Shown here: positions 28,601 through 33,273 of the stretch, piece by piece | Numbering within the stretch: position 1 is the stretch's first letter | Layout: every line of letters begins with the position of its first letter | NCBI GenBank assembly: GCA_902800325.1 | Contig: CADCDW010000021.1 | Location: forward strand, 1 to 33,321 | Direction of reading: 5' to 3' | Origin: an uncultured Lachnospiraceae bacterium | GTDB taxonomy: Bacteria > Bacillota > Clostridia > Lachnospirales > Lachnospiraceae | DNA length: 33,321 nucleotides | Made by a program: the position numbers and the translations under genes | The notes under the pieces: model-generated | Database searches by the model: none | What the model saw: the letters and a program-made list of their open reading frames with translations, nothing else | Told to the model about the DNA's origin: nothing

Positions 28601-31545
28601 CCTATACGGATGAAATGGGAACTGTCACATCATATGAGTATGACTTGGATGGAAATCTTATCAAAGTACTTGATGATGAAGGCAAAATATGTGCAGAGTA
28701 TGTATACGACTGCATGGACAGGCTTATATCCGAGAAATCAAAAGATGGCAGCAAAGCCGCATATAAGTACGATGTCTGTGGAAACATCATACAGGCAAGT
28801 GTTACCACAGCATCAGGTGAGGTAAAGACCTATGCGTATACATATGATGAGGATAGCGTGCTTACTGATGTGGAGGACCCGGCAGGTATAAAGACAAGCC
28901 AGAGCCGTGATAAGCTTGGATACATAACAGATATAACCTATCCTGAGGGAGGTGGCATAAGTTACACCTATGACGACATGCACAGACTTACGAAAGAAAC
29001 CTTAAGTATAGGTACAGAGTACAGCTACGAGTATAATGCAGATAATCTCTTATCCAAGTATACGAACGGAAGAGGACAGGAAACAACATATGAGTATGAC
29101 AAGCTCGGACGTATAACAAGTGCAACAGATGAGCTTGGAACAATAAACTATACCTATGATGGCTGTGGTAACGTACTTACGGTAAGCGAGACAGATAAGG
29201 ACGGAAATACACAAACCATACGCCGCACCTATGACTGTATGAACAGGGTAAGTTCATATACAGATTATAAAGGTAATACAGTCAGGTATGGCTATGATGA
29301 GCTTGGCAATCTTATAAGCCTTACCTACGCCGGCGGTGAGATAGTAAGATACAAGTACTATGACAACGGAGCCTTAAAGGAGGTCATAGACACAGAGGAG
29401 CTCGTAACATCATATACATATGATAGACGGGGCAACCTTCTGACTACACAGAACCCTGACGGTACTACAGAGGTAAATACCTATGAAGATTTAGGACAGC
29501 TTGCGACAAGGACGCTTTATAAGGCTGCTGCGGGGGAAGAAAGTAGAAGTAATATATCTGATAGTCCTGATAATACAAGTGAATATGGAGAGGTAATTTA
29601 CTCCTACACATACACATATGATGACTGGGGCAACATAACAGGTATATCATACACAGATAATCTGTCTGATAAAGATAAAACATCAGACGGTTTGATTAGT
29701 GACGCCAAAAACGAGACAGAGTTTCTTGCATCATCAACCATGACCTATGATTCATCAAACCGTATGATAACCTATAACGGTGAGACGGTTGAGTATGACT
29801 CTGATGGCAACATGACCTACGGACCGCTTAACGGAAAGATGGTTCACTATGAATATGACTGCCGTAACCGCCTTATAAGGGCAGGAGATACAGAGTACAC
29901 TTATGATGCCGAAAATATAAGAACAGCGACTATCACACCTGAGTATAAAGAGGAATATATAACTGACAGTTCAGGTGCCCTATCAAGAGTACTTGAGATA
30001 GACAGGACATATCAGGGTGATTATCTTTTAAACAACGAAGATGATACTGGTAAAAATACTGAACATGAGATATACTATTATGGTAATGGATTGGCATATG
30101 AAAAATCGCATGATGAAAGTGGAGATAACTCGGTTAATGTCTACCATTACGACCATCTTGGAAGTACAAAGCTTTTAACAGACATAGATGGTAAAACTAT
30201 ATGCAGGTTCGACTACGGAACGTATGGCGAACTTTTGACAACTGAATATATGTTTGATGGCTCAAAGACCACAGATGCTTCAAGAATAAAATTCCTTTAT
30301 AATGGTCAGCTTGGTGTAATAACGGATGACAACGGACTGTATTACATGCGTTCGCGTTACTATAACCCTGAGATAAAACGCTTCATCAATCAGGATATCT
30401 TAACAGGAAGTATAGGCAACAGTGCAAGTCTTAACCGTTACAGTTATGTAGAGGGTAATCCAATAAGTTACACCGACCCATTTGGATTATCTCCTTTCTC
30501 GTACTTTACAGATAAGATAAAGCCTAATATATCAGTACATACGGCGTTGGATGCACTTGGCTGTATACCGGGACCTGTGGGAACATTCTTTGACCTTACG
30601 AATGCAGGATTATATTTTGCTGAGGGTGACTATGGTGCAGCGGCAGAGAGTGTGATATTTGCCATACCGGGAATGGACTTGGGAGGAAAAGGCACCAAGT
30701 TTATCATGAAAGGCACAAAGGCTGGAAAAATAGTAGGAAACATCCTTAAGGGTGTTGATTTTGTTGGTAATGTGGCGGCTGCCTTTATAACTGCTGACAG
30801 ATTTGGTAATAACGTAGCCGGCATGATAGACAAGTATATGGTCAATGAAGCTGCTGCTTCATGGGATACCGTAGGAGAAGTAGGCGATTTGCTGGTATCA
30901 GGACTTATGGTGGGACATTACTCCAAGGGTGCAGCCAATTCAGCTTCAAGCATAGACTTTAGTACTAAAGAATTTAATCCTAAAGACTATGCAGGTAAAG
31001 TAGTAGATGAATCGCTGATAGAAAATGTTACCTATGGTGGAAATAAAGCTCCGATTGGCGCAAAAATATCAGAAGTTAGTAATGTGATTTCTGTGTCAGG
31101 TACAAATTTACCATTAAAGATGAATCTTCAGTTTTTTGCTGAGGGTGGAAGTGGTACAACATACTATTACCATTCGTGTGGAGATGATGTTGCAGATATT
31201 ATTGCAGAAAATGGATTTAGAACAGACATTCCTAACCCGCAAGCTGCATTTAATAATAATAGATACGGAAGGGGTGTATATTTAGCTGATTCACCAACTA
31301 CAGCTTTGGCTGAGAGACCAGGCGGAACTATTTTAAAAGTAAACGCTGAGACAGGAAAAAATTTAGATTTAAGAAATAGAGGGATTATTGGTGGAGATGA
31401 CTATACAATGACACATGCCATAGCACGAGGCGCAAGAAAACATGGATATGATTCTATAACTTTTGTATCATCAAAAAATCCGTCAGGTATTAATACGGTA
31501 ATATTTAATCCAAATAATGTTAGTGTAGAGGAGATTTTGCGTTAA
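16672..31545 (+). CDS. Giant secreted RHS polymorphic toxin (4957 aa) with C-terminal ADP-ribosyltransferase-like domain
   Basis: The signal peptide (1-29, VVSA) directs Sec export. A low-complexity acidic linker (45-110) is followed by repeated beta-rich modules (about 120-1715), alternating FN3 and Ig-like domains (1722-2700), PKD (about 2704-2785), a carboxypeptidase-regulatory-like domain (2789-2880) and a region of unknown type. A DUF6531/YD-repeat RHS shell (3252-4606) ends in the YDHLGS core and SYTDPFGL, then pretoxin, the LQFFA motif and a 134-residue effector. RHS shells encapsulate the C-terminal toxin for delivery to neighbouring cells, as with WapA of Bacillus. No sortase motif, type VI or LXG signature is seen. 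It is followed, overlapping one base, by the immunity candidate. The single uninterrupted frame shows it is intact. Confidence 0.93.
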   Translation: MKIKKNLKRIVAVIIMIIFLLDDISVVSAKGLNLVYEDDLNIEATGTENENTDDIDTKTGNNDVETSSDINTEINDNNDTTKNNSENDNSENDNSEIIDSETLVMQSQYEDMDINEDITLDGDMTVNNLNVDNNSKLNLNGHVLTVYGEVWIKSGSIEFNNGILSCEQNVKIEKTASLKMPNINDCLIVKGNLNAYSLYTDSGSVIVSGDFIIESDFKAGEKNKFVFNGEGKQIISINTNSYFNIIELKNFSEEGVYINYAFSYKQLIDNNCILTYNDLNGERGFTLEEDTEIDGMYYLVIDKLDLNGHTLTINGDFIHGGGDVILNGGSLIINGDYITAKIVKDDTNEESDAEIESEVTYTYETSSGKLTMNNSDDYIYIAGSYVNKLGNSLNVSLTSGVMEIKGDMDVRCFQASDNHTLYLSGDKKQTINTNAYATEAVYLMYDYNSSYINNLTLDNISDEGIVLSQDLLVAGEIKQNNTRVDGRIAVFSKSSFAENQYTGDLYIVNYNAPQGFTVYGDVYIYSMTLNNKMNIYGDATVSSLTLYDDINIYGNVSEGNVSLRGGNVYISGNSDNVSYSNYAKTEGIISVDGNVSLSGGNLSNSTIETKGDLSATKQINIKKLILSGVKKQSITNSYNFIIATLELNNYSEEGIHSDNLIMADEIISNGITISCDSFDTVGDWTLEKDEIYDGDLILTDGEINLNGHKLTVTGDLIQQSGTIFINHGELDIQGSYRTQIIANPDKTSFVTGKAALIMNNSDDKLVIDKNLVWDTSIDNSSTMYSGCIEIKGDISVYNKTVFPYIRNGKLILNGTGKQKIDLKSNLIVNDLEIDNASEEGITISPTFYSAYFGVRNNYNDHDSKVNGEIAVYTSTVFADDIFSPSMFIADEVTLSDNLTILGNMRLRYDSGRLILNNVCLNIKGNYNENDSLGLVMTHENDRLNIEGNFSYFDSFNVHSYEQCKLTNGVISVKGKCTLSSYYRSEGNHKLLLNGDKAQEIVIYDKPYVSILEIDNQSDNGVTASAYFEKGELITNGYKFRYKGMDGVAGWKLNKDEEYDGDLNLIDGKLDLNGHTLTVHGDFSFSSGKLYINGGKLIVEGDFRLQDISGKDNSGNYKKSIGHIQMDNPDDEIVVYGDMYLYNDINENKITEGVITLYSDLYVYYVGKGGDYASDNAVICFSGDKEQTVYGLYYSSPVYLNNIRCDKTDDAGISTKCKLYISGEIEEDKKSFNDTIYLKEGFSFKNGEYFGDVCIDESMGFTDDIRVHGNIVFDSWNTNDNYVNIYCDEDVEIKYSLKNCNIILCGSKKQNLKVRGSLDILTIDNSSDEGVYCDSYFSANAVYDISGNFHYPYKTGYKLEKDEVIEGDFYLGYGTMDLNGHKLTIKGDLIRAGGDIDLNGGTLYVKGNYSCSSLTGRLIMDDEKDYILVEGDMCIQFLGYNKRNVFDKGIIEIKGNLDAYEAYDYGEIPKIIESTKIMLTGDEKQRINCNMKIGNLTLDNSSSVELPNKIDILKSFETNGTKVTKGSVNIPDISMLKEENYNCDIYLSGDAVLKNALNVNGTLYINDSIDLNGYEITADNIVINGKAKINRGRISCKDSFTVGYNGELIMKNDSDYLYVGRSLNFNSNKSHSDNLTAGTIELFGDFIQNNYDNFTATGTHKTIISKRSITSDIGYIHTLKFSNNQGNSIFNVLVLKEKSDMYDMSRDENMMAREIIRDGVEEEPPAAPRGIKCTQSTVNSITLEIEADNKEDVLCYEIYRDGNRIATISKNVYTDKNLVYNTEYTYEIYVYNKKMKRSESAATLSIKTADDTEAPTAPSDVSLISLSGSRLSISWLPSTDNYKVKGYNVYRNDDLISIVTSCGYEDTGLEAEEDYDYKICAFDDAGNESSYTESLSVTTVKPVIKDIKPENYKKLDKNKENIYLYYKNYGYNENYDIDIEYYDENQSTWISIADNTYDVQSYNLETDYISITWDTSSVVQNECKVRYSIADVDGNRVSRTLTYYIDNVGPAKVENLNVLSDNETMVLNWDASRAVDCAGYKIYRRDNKNCEIEDASYTCIYTCNDKFNTKYKDLGVETGSFYEYKVLAYDFDNNYGDYSDSVMAKANNDNSAPVMKSATPEAGRVNKTITIVATAEDNKSLKSVIFEIKEENTDDWIYLNEITINTPLKNTGVVKFNLNTQNYPDGVYYLRMIAVDAVGNRSEEEYTRRYEIDNTGISKINIESASAGCNYIQLKWDDVDETDFGYFAVEQFKNGSYERVSVSYDTLGCNVKDLVPNTYYRFRVVGYDNLGNRGIESDIKGISTASDDIPPAITSVMPVSSYYNDNINLTVTAKDNYKIGGAVISYSLDGENYERLATVYANPIFDEPAMSYNLDLEDFREGDLYIKYEVYDQNGNKNVLLEDGNDVIVKYIIDKTAPEKVKNLSSVSEGGYIELNWDEAKEDDISCYKLYRADIADGFFTCVNANIKSRSYYDTDVVPGNSYMYKLVACDIAGNDSEESDTVIATVAMDTTRPCITGVSPVNNSTVGKNSVISVMVIDNSNMDCVDFEYLTEDNIWVQYDSKKVDSRGGVVDSKLKFDNLPEKNYSIRIRAIDSAGNYSEYYYVDYKLDNTAPDINVSAQTDNYNIIISITADEDYEYMEIYRRIYESEDEFEKIAHIEESEYTDIGIEPHINYEYMVRVYDGYGNYKDSETSVCYADDNDVIAPVAVIPEYAKVQAGFEILLDGGESYDNIGIVSYVWDMGNGDILTGPYPRYIYDTEGIYDIKLTVTDASGNTNTAICKTEVISTDGTGTVEITVMDSNGAVIPYALLYMNDSEDEANCYKTDANGRVTISAKAGEYKAAAYKQGYLPKDIDVVVNEYTDLSYNIIINKGDIVVGEIKTHRMTLQEMVDAGVDFSNPANYHNFVFTITLEFAERPIPIEYEYIGTGGSFSDGGEGGGIGVKYKGGQPGGGAPDEPKISIEPVEVKTEAGPVEIPLITYIKTTQSVSWLKDMYMVELGVLNMADSGYTIKDSYASLNMPKGISLAAIKKGQSQSQYMGDIKGQEKKFTSWVVKVDDPGEYKVTADFSGTLMPFEAPVNAHFDSEAYISSGGYDGLEITVMPESTAYTGELYYIQFKIENNSGRPLYNFSTSFGPYTEPGVKYESYILDPDTGEKELYESYDTGSRSYPEMSEYHYTPVLKGGERMNIRTLDDGQVIYGTYVTGFPGTADPTECYYELVNHMVEVIDGENLGVSVYVKPISGHVSKQIFCFMPRESIFGDPVDMTTGAYVDDYEALSLTGVAELSLDLSYNSRFGEAAGELGYGWTHNFESYISDDCGMIHLYTSPDCCASYIDEESYNGNIYGHMEDGVLIPAEADDSKDMVYRCITTGMEDSVITRKADGTYILDMPSGDVFTYDENGKISGIMMSDKSKADIIHTDNQTIVTEEGSGNRLILDYSDGRLISVSDDEGRKTTFAYTDGYLTTITNPMGETLNYEYDDKGRIIKAKNNYEKVFVENTYDEEGRVIRQLDFEGNEITMSYTDKENGGMLVTATDTEKAVTTYETDAACRIIKTTNPDGSSISHTYDVKGNLVSVFDEQGNAVSYTYDEKNRNTGISSSTGLNIAYTYNEKDEISALSDGSETTYMSYDESGNIINVRKTDKQVSYTYDDKGRLTSMTREGKGTEKFNYNDDRFLVSIITNELGNSVKLDYDRRGNIIRRTTPEGEVTGYEYDLMDRLTAISYANGSTRRITYDIYGNPTSITDGRGNTISYEYNTAGKLIKICYPDRTSEGYEYNAKGELVSLTGVDGRKISYMYDIAGNLTKIDYPDGTSESYEYGTQGLPTAITGRDGKSRTLSYMPDGKPGSMKLSGDSAYEINYDGNNHISSLTDEAGNTVSYTYDNYGNLSEVTNELGYATIYEYNCWDELISVTDSNGNKISYEYDAAGCVTAMIYPDGTKMDVSYDKNGRLLKVSTDVTEGEKRTVGISYTYDEMGNIKTYTDEMGTVTSYEYDLDGNLIKVLDDEGKICAEYVYDCMDRLISEKSKDGSKAAYKYDVCGNIIQASVTTASGEVKTYAYTYDEDSVLTDVEDPAGIKTSQSRDKLGYITDITYPEGGGISYTYDDMHRLTKETLSIGTEYSYEYNADNLLSKYTNGRGQETTYEYDKLGRITSATDELGTINYTYDGCGNVLTVSETDKDGNTQTIRRTYDCMNRVSSYTDYKGNTVRYGYDELGNLISLTYAGGEIVRYKYYDNGALKEVIDTEELVTSYTYDRRGNLLTTQNPDGTTEVNTYEDLGQLATRTLYKAAAGEESRSNISDSPDNTSEYGEVIYSYTYTYDDWGNITGISYTDNLSDKDKTSDGLISDAKNETEFLASSTMTYDSSNRMITYNGETVEYDSDGNMTYGPLNGKMVHYEYDCRNRLIRAGDTEYTYDAENIRTATITPEYKEEYITDSSGALSRVLEIDRTYQGDYLLNNEDDTGKNTEHEIYYYGNGLAYEKSHDESGDNSVNVYHYDHLGSTKLLTDIDGKTICRFDYGTYGELLTTEYMFDGSKTTDASRIKFLYNGQLGVITDDNGLYYMRSRYYNPEIKRFINQDILTGSIGNSASLNRYSYVEGNPISYTDPFGLSPFSYFTDKIKPNISVHTALDALGCIPGPVGTFFDLTNAGLYFAEGDYGAAAESVIFAIPGMDLGGKGTKFIMKGTKAGKIVGNILKGVDFVGNVAAAFITADRFGNNVAGMIDKYMVNEAAASWDTVGEVGDLLVSGLMVGHYSKGAANSASSIDFSTKEFNPKDYAGKVVDESLIENVTYGGNKAPIGAKISEVSNVISVSGTNLPLKMNLQFFAEGGSGTTYYYHSCGDDVADIIAENGFRTDIPNPQAAFNNNRYGRGVYLADSPTTALAERPGGTILKVNAETGKNLDLRNRGIIGGDDYTMTHAIARGARKHGYDSITFVSSKNPSGINTVIFNPNNVSVEEILR
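17029..21816 (+). other. N-terminal beta-rich repeat region of the giant protein (residues about 120-1715)
   Basis: Eight copies of one module start their marker at about residues 224, 421, 624, 810, 990, 1177, 1301 and 1476. Each has LxLxGxxKQxI, then LxLxNxSxEGI, then a short strand and GEI; the last copies drift from this. Between markers a second signature, LNGHxLTVxGD, appears at about 137, 304, 704, 1069 and 1375, with a degenerate form near 1568. Most spacings are 175-203 residues. The short strand-turn pattern predicts stacked parallel beta coils, that is, a long stalk or adhesin outside the cell. Confidence 0.8.
21835..25026 (+). other. Alternating FN3 and Ig-like domains, then PKD (residues 1722-2785)
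   Basis: Six FN3-like domains are marked by ISW/LNW/LKW strands and Y-x-Y-x-I/V late strands. From the third on they alternate with Ig-like domains marked by AxDxxGN and IDNT joints. The PKD domain (about 2704-2785) has the diagnostic YVWDMGNGD and IKLTVTDASGN. Together they form a rigid spacer that extends the RHS shell away from the wall. Confidence 0.8.
26425..30489 (+). other. DUF6531 and YD-repeat RHS shell (residues 3252-4606)
   Basis: The shell opens with FGDPVDMTTGAYVDDY and SYNSRFG...GYGWTHNFE, the DUF6531 entry sequence. Dozens of YD repeats of the form YxYDxxGxL follow. The core closes with YHYDHLGSTKLLTD (about 4491), GLYYMRSRYYNPEIKRFINQD (about 4556) and SYVEGNPISYTDPFGL (to 4606). 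In known RHS structures this strand spirals into a closed cage with the C-terminal toxin inside, and the core motif marks cage closure and cleavage. Confidence 0.9.
30490..31542 (+). other. Variable C-terminal part: pretoxin, LQFFA boundary, ART-like toxin (residues 4607-4957)
   Basis: Residues 4607-4750 have the hydrophobic, Gly-rich pretoxin pattern (ALDALGCIPGPVG, then LYFAEGDYGAAAES). LPLKMNLQFFA (4813-4823) marks the junction. The effector (4824-4957) has YYYHS (H4834), an IIAENGF helix end, GRGVYLAD (Y4870) and a late VIFNPNNVSVEEI. The H...GxGVYxA...hydrophobic strand order matches PARP/ART-type ADP-ribosyltransferases. The third catalytic residue is not certain; E4953 or E4954 are candidates. 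The target is unknown. Confidence 0.6.
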
Positions 31546-31952
31546 TGAAAGAGTATAGAAAAATAACTATGAAGCATTATTGCGTTGAAAAACTAATGTG
31601 TTGTTGCAATACTTGTAAAAATGAATTTGTTGATATTATTCCATTTGGATATGAATTGATTTGTTTTGATATGGCATCAGGAGAAAAAGTTTTTTTACCA
31701 ACTTATGGAGAAAATGGTTATTTAGATTTATTAAAAAAGCTTGTCCCTGAATGGAATGATTCAAAAGAAATATCCTTTAAAGTTTCTAAATTATTTGAGG
31801 AAAGAATAAATAATTATACACCATATAAAGTGTCATATCATAATAAAACAGAATGTATGAAATGTCATAGTACTGAAATAGTTATTACTAAAAGAATTAT
31901 GAAAGAGAATTATCCTATTAGATGGATAGAGATTGATACTATGATGTTGTAA
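31545..31952 (+). CDS. Candidate cognate immunity protein with two CxxC pairs
   Basis: 135 residues, cytoplasmic, no signal peptide. The ATG shares one base with the toxin stop (TAATG), the usual arrangement for an immunity gene coupled to its toxin. Eight cysteines are present; C21-x2-C24 and C104-x2-C107 could form one zinc site joining the two ends of the protein, with C19 and C20 beside the first pair. The middle (about 50-95) is mixed, with LLKKLVPEW. The family is not recognised. Immunity to the ART-like domain is inferred from position only. Confidence 0.7.
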   Translation: MKEYRKITMKHYCVEKLMCCCNTCKNEFVDIIPFGYELICFDMASGEKVFLPTYGENGYLDLLKKLVPEWNDSKEISFKVSKLFEERINNYTPYKVSYHNKTECMKCHSTEIVITKRIMKENYPIRWIEIDTMML

Positions 31953-32035
31953 TAATTGGATTATTAATACAAATTATCTATGATGTGAACAATGAAATAT
32001 CAAATATCAATATTAAAGAATGGTGGTGACCGATT

Positions 32036-32272
32036 ATAAATGTTGAGGAATTATTAATAAAATTGGAATAAGAAAAAATTCCATCAAGATGGTATTCAAT
32101 TAATGGTAATTTAGCATCAGATATTTATATGCTTAGAAAGGTTCATAACTATTGGGAATTTTTCTATGTTGATGAACGGGGTAATCAAAATAATAGTTAT
32201 AGACGTTTCAACGATGAAAGTGAAGCTTGTAATTACATGTTTGATAAGCTGATTTATGAAAAAGAACATTAG
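32036..32272 (+). pseudogene. Broken immunity-like gene (start lost, one nonsense codon)
   Basis: Seventy-eight codons keep a coherent frame that reads INVEELLIKLE, stop, EKIPSRWYSINGNLASDIYM and later YWEFFYVDERGNQN and FNDESEACNYMFDKLI. This pattern is that of small immunity proteins found in polymorphic-toxin loci; I think Imm59-like, unverified. The expected ATG is ATA at 32036-32038 after GGTGGTGA, and TAA interrupts at 32069-32071. Two hits in an otherwise clean frame mean recent inactivation of an orphan immunity gene. From 31953 to 32035 I see nothing else. Confidence 0.65.
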
Positions 32273-32310
32273 TAGATGATAGAATATGAAATGTCAGAAA
32301 GGATTATTTT

Positions 32311-32748
32311 ATGGAAGGTTTACCACCGTATGCGACAGAAAAGAATTATATTGAGGCAAAACAAATAGTAGCAAAACTATTTATAGATATGGAAATCAAT
32401 TGCTTTACTGATGATTTTTTACAAGAAAAGACTATCGAATTATTATCAATTGTATATGGCAAGGGCGGCGACTATACTAAAGACATGTATTGGGAATTTG
32501 GCAAGTCTTTTTTTGAAAAAGAAGCTCTTTTAAAAGAATTACGAGAAAAAGGAGAATATAATTCTAAGGAAGAAGCAGTTGAGGCTCTTATTGCTTTGAT
32601 ACAAAGATTTTATGGAAACACTGATAAGGCTCAATTGTTAGTGAAGTATGCTAAAGAAGATGGTGCAAAGGAAGTTCTTTATCAGTTAGATATGGATGGA
32701 TATATAAAAGATGTTTATGTTAAAGGTATCTGTCAATGGCTTATTTAA
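32311..32748 (+). CDS. Unknown 145-aa helical protein in the toxin tail
   Basis: A soluble, mostly helical, Glu/Lys-rich protein with no signal peptide, membrane span or cysteine pair. AAAGGA precedes the ATG. Its place after one candidate and one broken immunity gene, its size and its AT-rich codon use all suit an orphan immunity protein for a toxin no longer present. No family recognised. Confidence 0.65.
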   Translation: MEGLPPYATEKNYIEAKQIVAKLFIDMEINCFTDDFLQEKTIELLSIVYGKGGDYTKDMYWEFGKSFFEKEALLKELREKGEYNSKEEAVEALIALIQRFYGNTDKAQLLVKYAKEDGAKEVLYQLDMDGYIKDVYVKGICQWLI

Positions 32749-33003
32749 TGATTGTCTATACCTTAGCACTACCAACTCCATCCCACTCAAAGCCAACAAA
32801 AGTAAATTGAACCACCATCCCGAACCCGAATCGCCTGTTAGCTGTGCTAATAATAGTCGATGAGGGTGAGGGTGGCGAGTTACGATGGTAACGAGCAAGA
32901 TATAGCGGTTTTAGCCCAAGTCAGGAATACTTTAGAAAATTATTGAAAGACAATTTAAAGTTTAGTTCTAATAAGCTGATATGAAAGCACTCTTAGCAAA
33001 TGA
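32749..33003. other. Gene-free degraded segment between the toxin tail and IS remnant
   Basis: No frame with a credible start. A short plus-strand stretch near 32903-32984 reads like coding remnant (YSGFSPSQEYFRKLLKDN), with no start and a TAA just upstream. The base composition changes within it: 32765-32900 is richer in C and G than the surroundings. It looks like rearranged toxin-cassette debris; I cannot assign an origin. Confidence 0.35.
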
Positions 33004-33030
33004 GGTGACCCCATAAAGTTAGACTTTTTT
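33004..33030 (-). mobile_element. Terminal inverted repeat of an IS3-family element
   Basis: TGACCCCATAAAGTTAGACT followed by a T-run matches the usual IS3/IS150-type end (TGACCCCxAAAAGTTxGAC). It sits outside the transposase 3' end, where the right terminal repeat belongs. The other end of the element is outside the window or lost. Confidence 0.65.
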
Positions 33031-33059
33031 AGCGTAGCAGTTGTATTGGCTGCTACGCT
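33031..33059 (-). terminator. Hairpin at the end of the IS3 transposase gene
   Basis: AGCGTAGCAG (33031-33040) pairs perfectly with CTGCTACGCT (33050-33059) over a 9-nt loop. On the minus strand a run of A/T follows (AAAAAAGTC on that strand's 3' side), and the transposase stop codon overlaps the stem. Confidence 0.5.
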
Positions 33060-33273
33060 ATTTATATGCAGCCAAGAGGCTGAGCCTGTACTGTACAGGA
33101 CTCATCCATCCTAGTTTTTCTTTAATTCTTTGTTCATTATAATATTTTATGAATCTTTCTATTTCTGTTTTCAATTCTTCATAGCTGTAATAAACGATAC
33201 CATAATATATTTCTTGCTTAAGTGAATAATCCGGGGTGAAATACATCACTTGTCCGGCGTATGGAAATCGCAA
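33058..33273 (-). pseudogene. Truncated IS3-family transposase (OrfB C-terminus)
   Basis: The C-terminal 50 or so residues (LKQEIYYGIVYYSYEELKTE..., then YYNEQRIKEKLGWMSPVQYR) are the end of the IS3/IS150 rve integrase domain, including the region after the catalytic Glu. Upstream of about 33236 the sequence no longer resembles a transposase (it reads FPYAGQVMYFTPDY). The integrase core with its DDE residues has therefore been replaced by unrelated DNA by deletion or recombination. Confidence 0.8.

Noticed and set aside
32800-32850. 5S rRNA-like fragment (CCATCCCGAAC)
   Set aside because: The match is limited to about 11 bases; flanking sequence does not fit 5S rRNA.
32686-32898. 70-aa minus-strand frame
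   Set aside because: Low-complexity Leu/His sequence overlapping a real gene end and debris, with no ribosome site.
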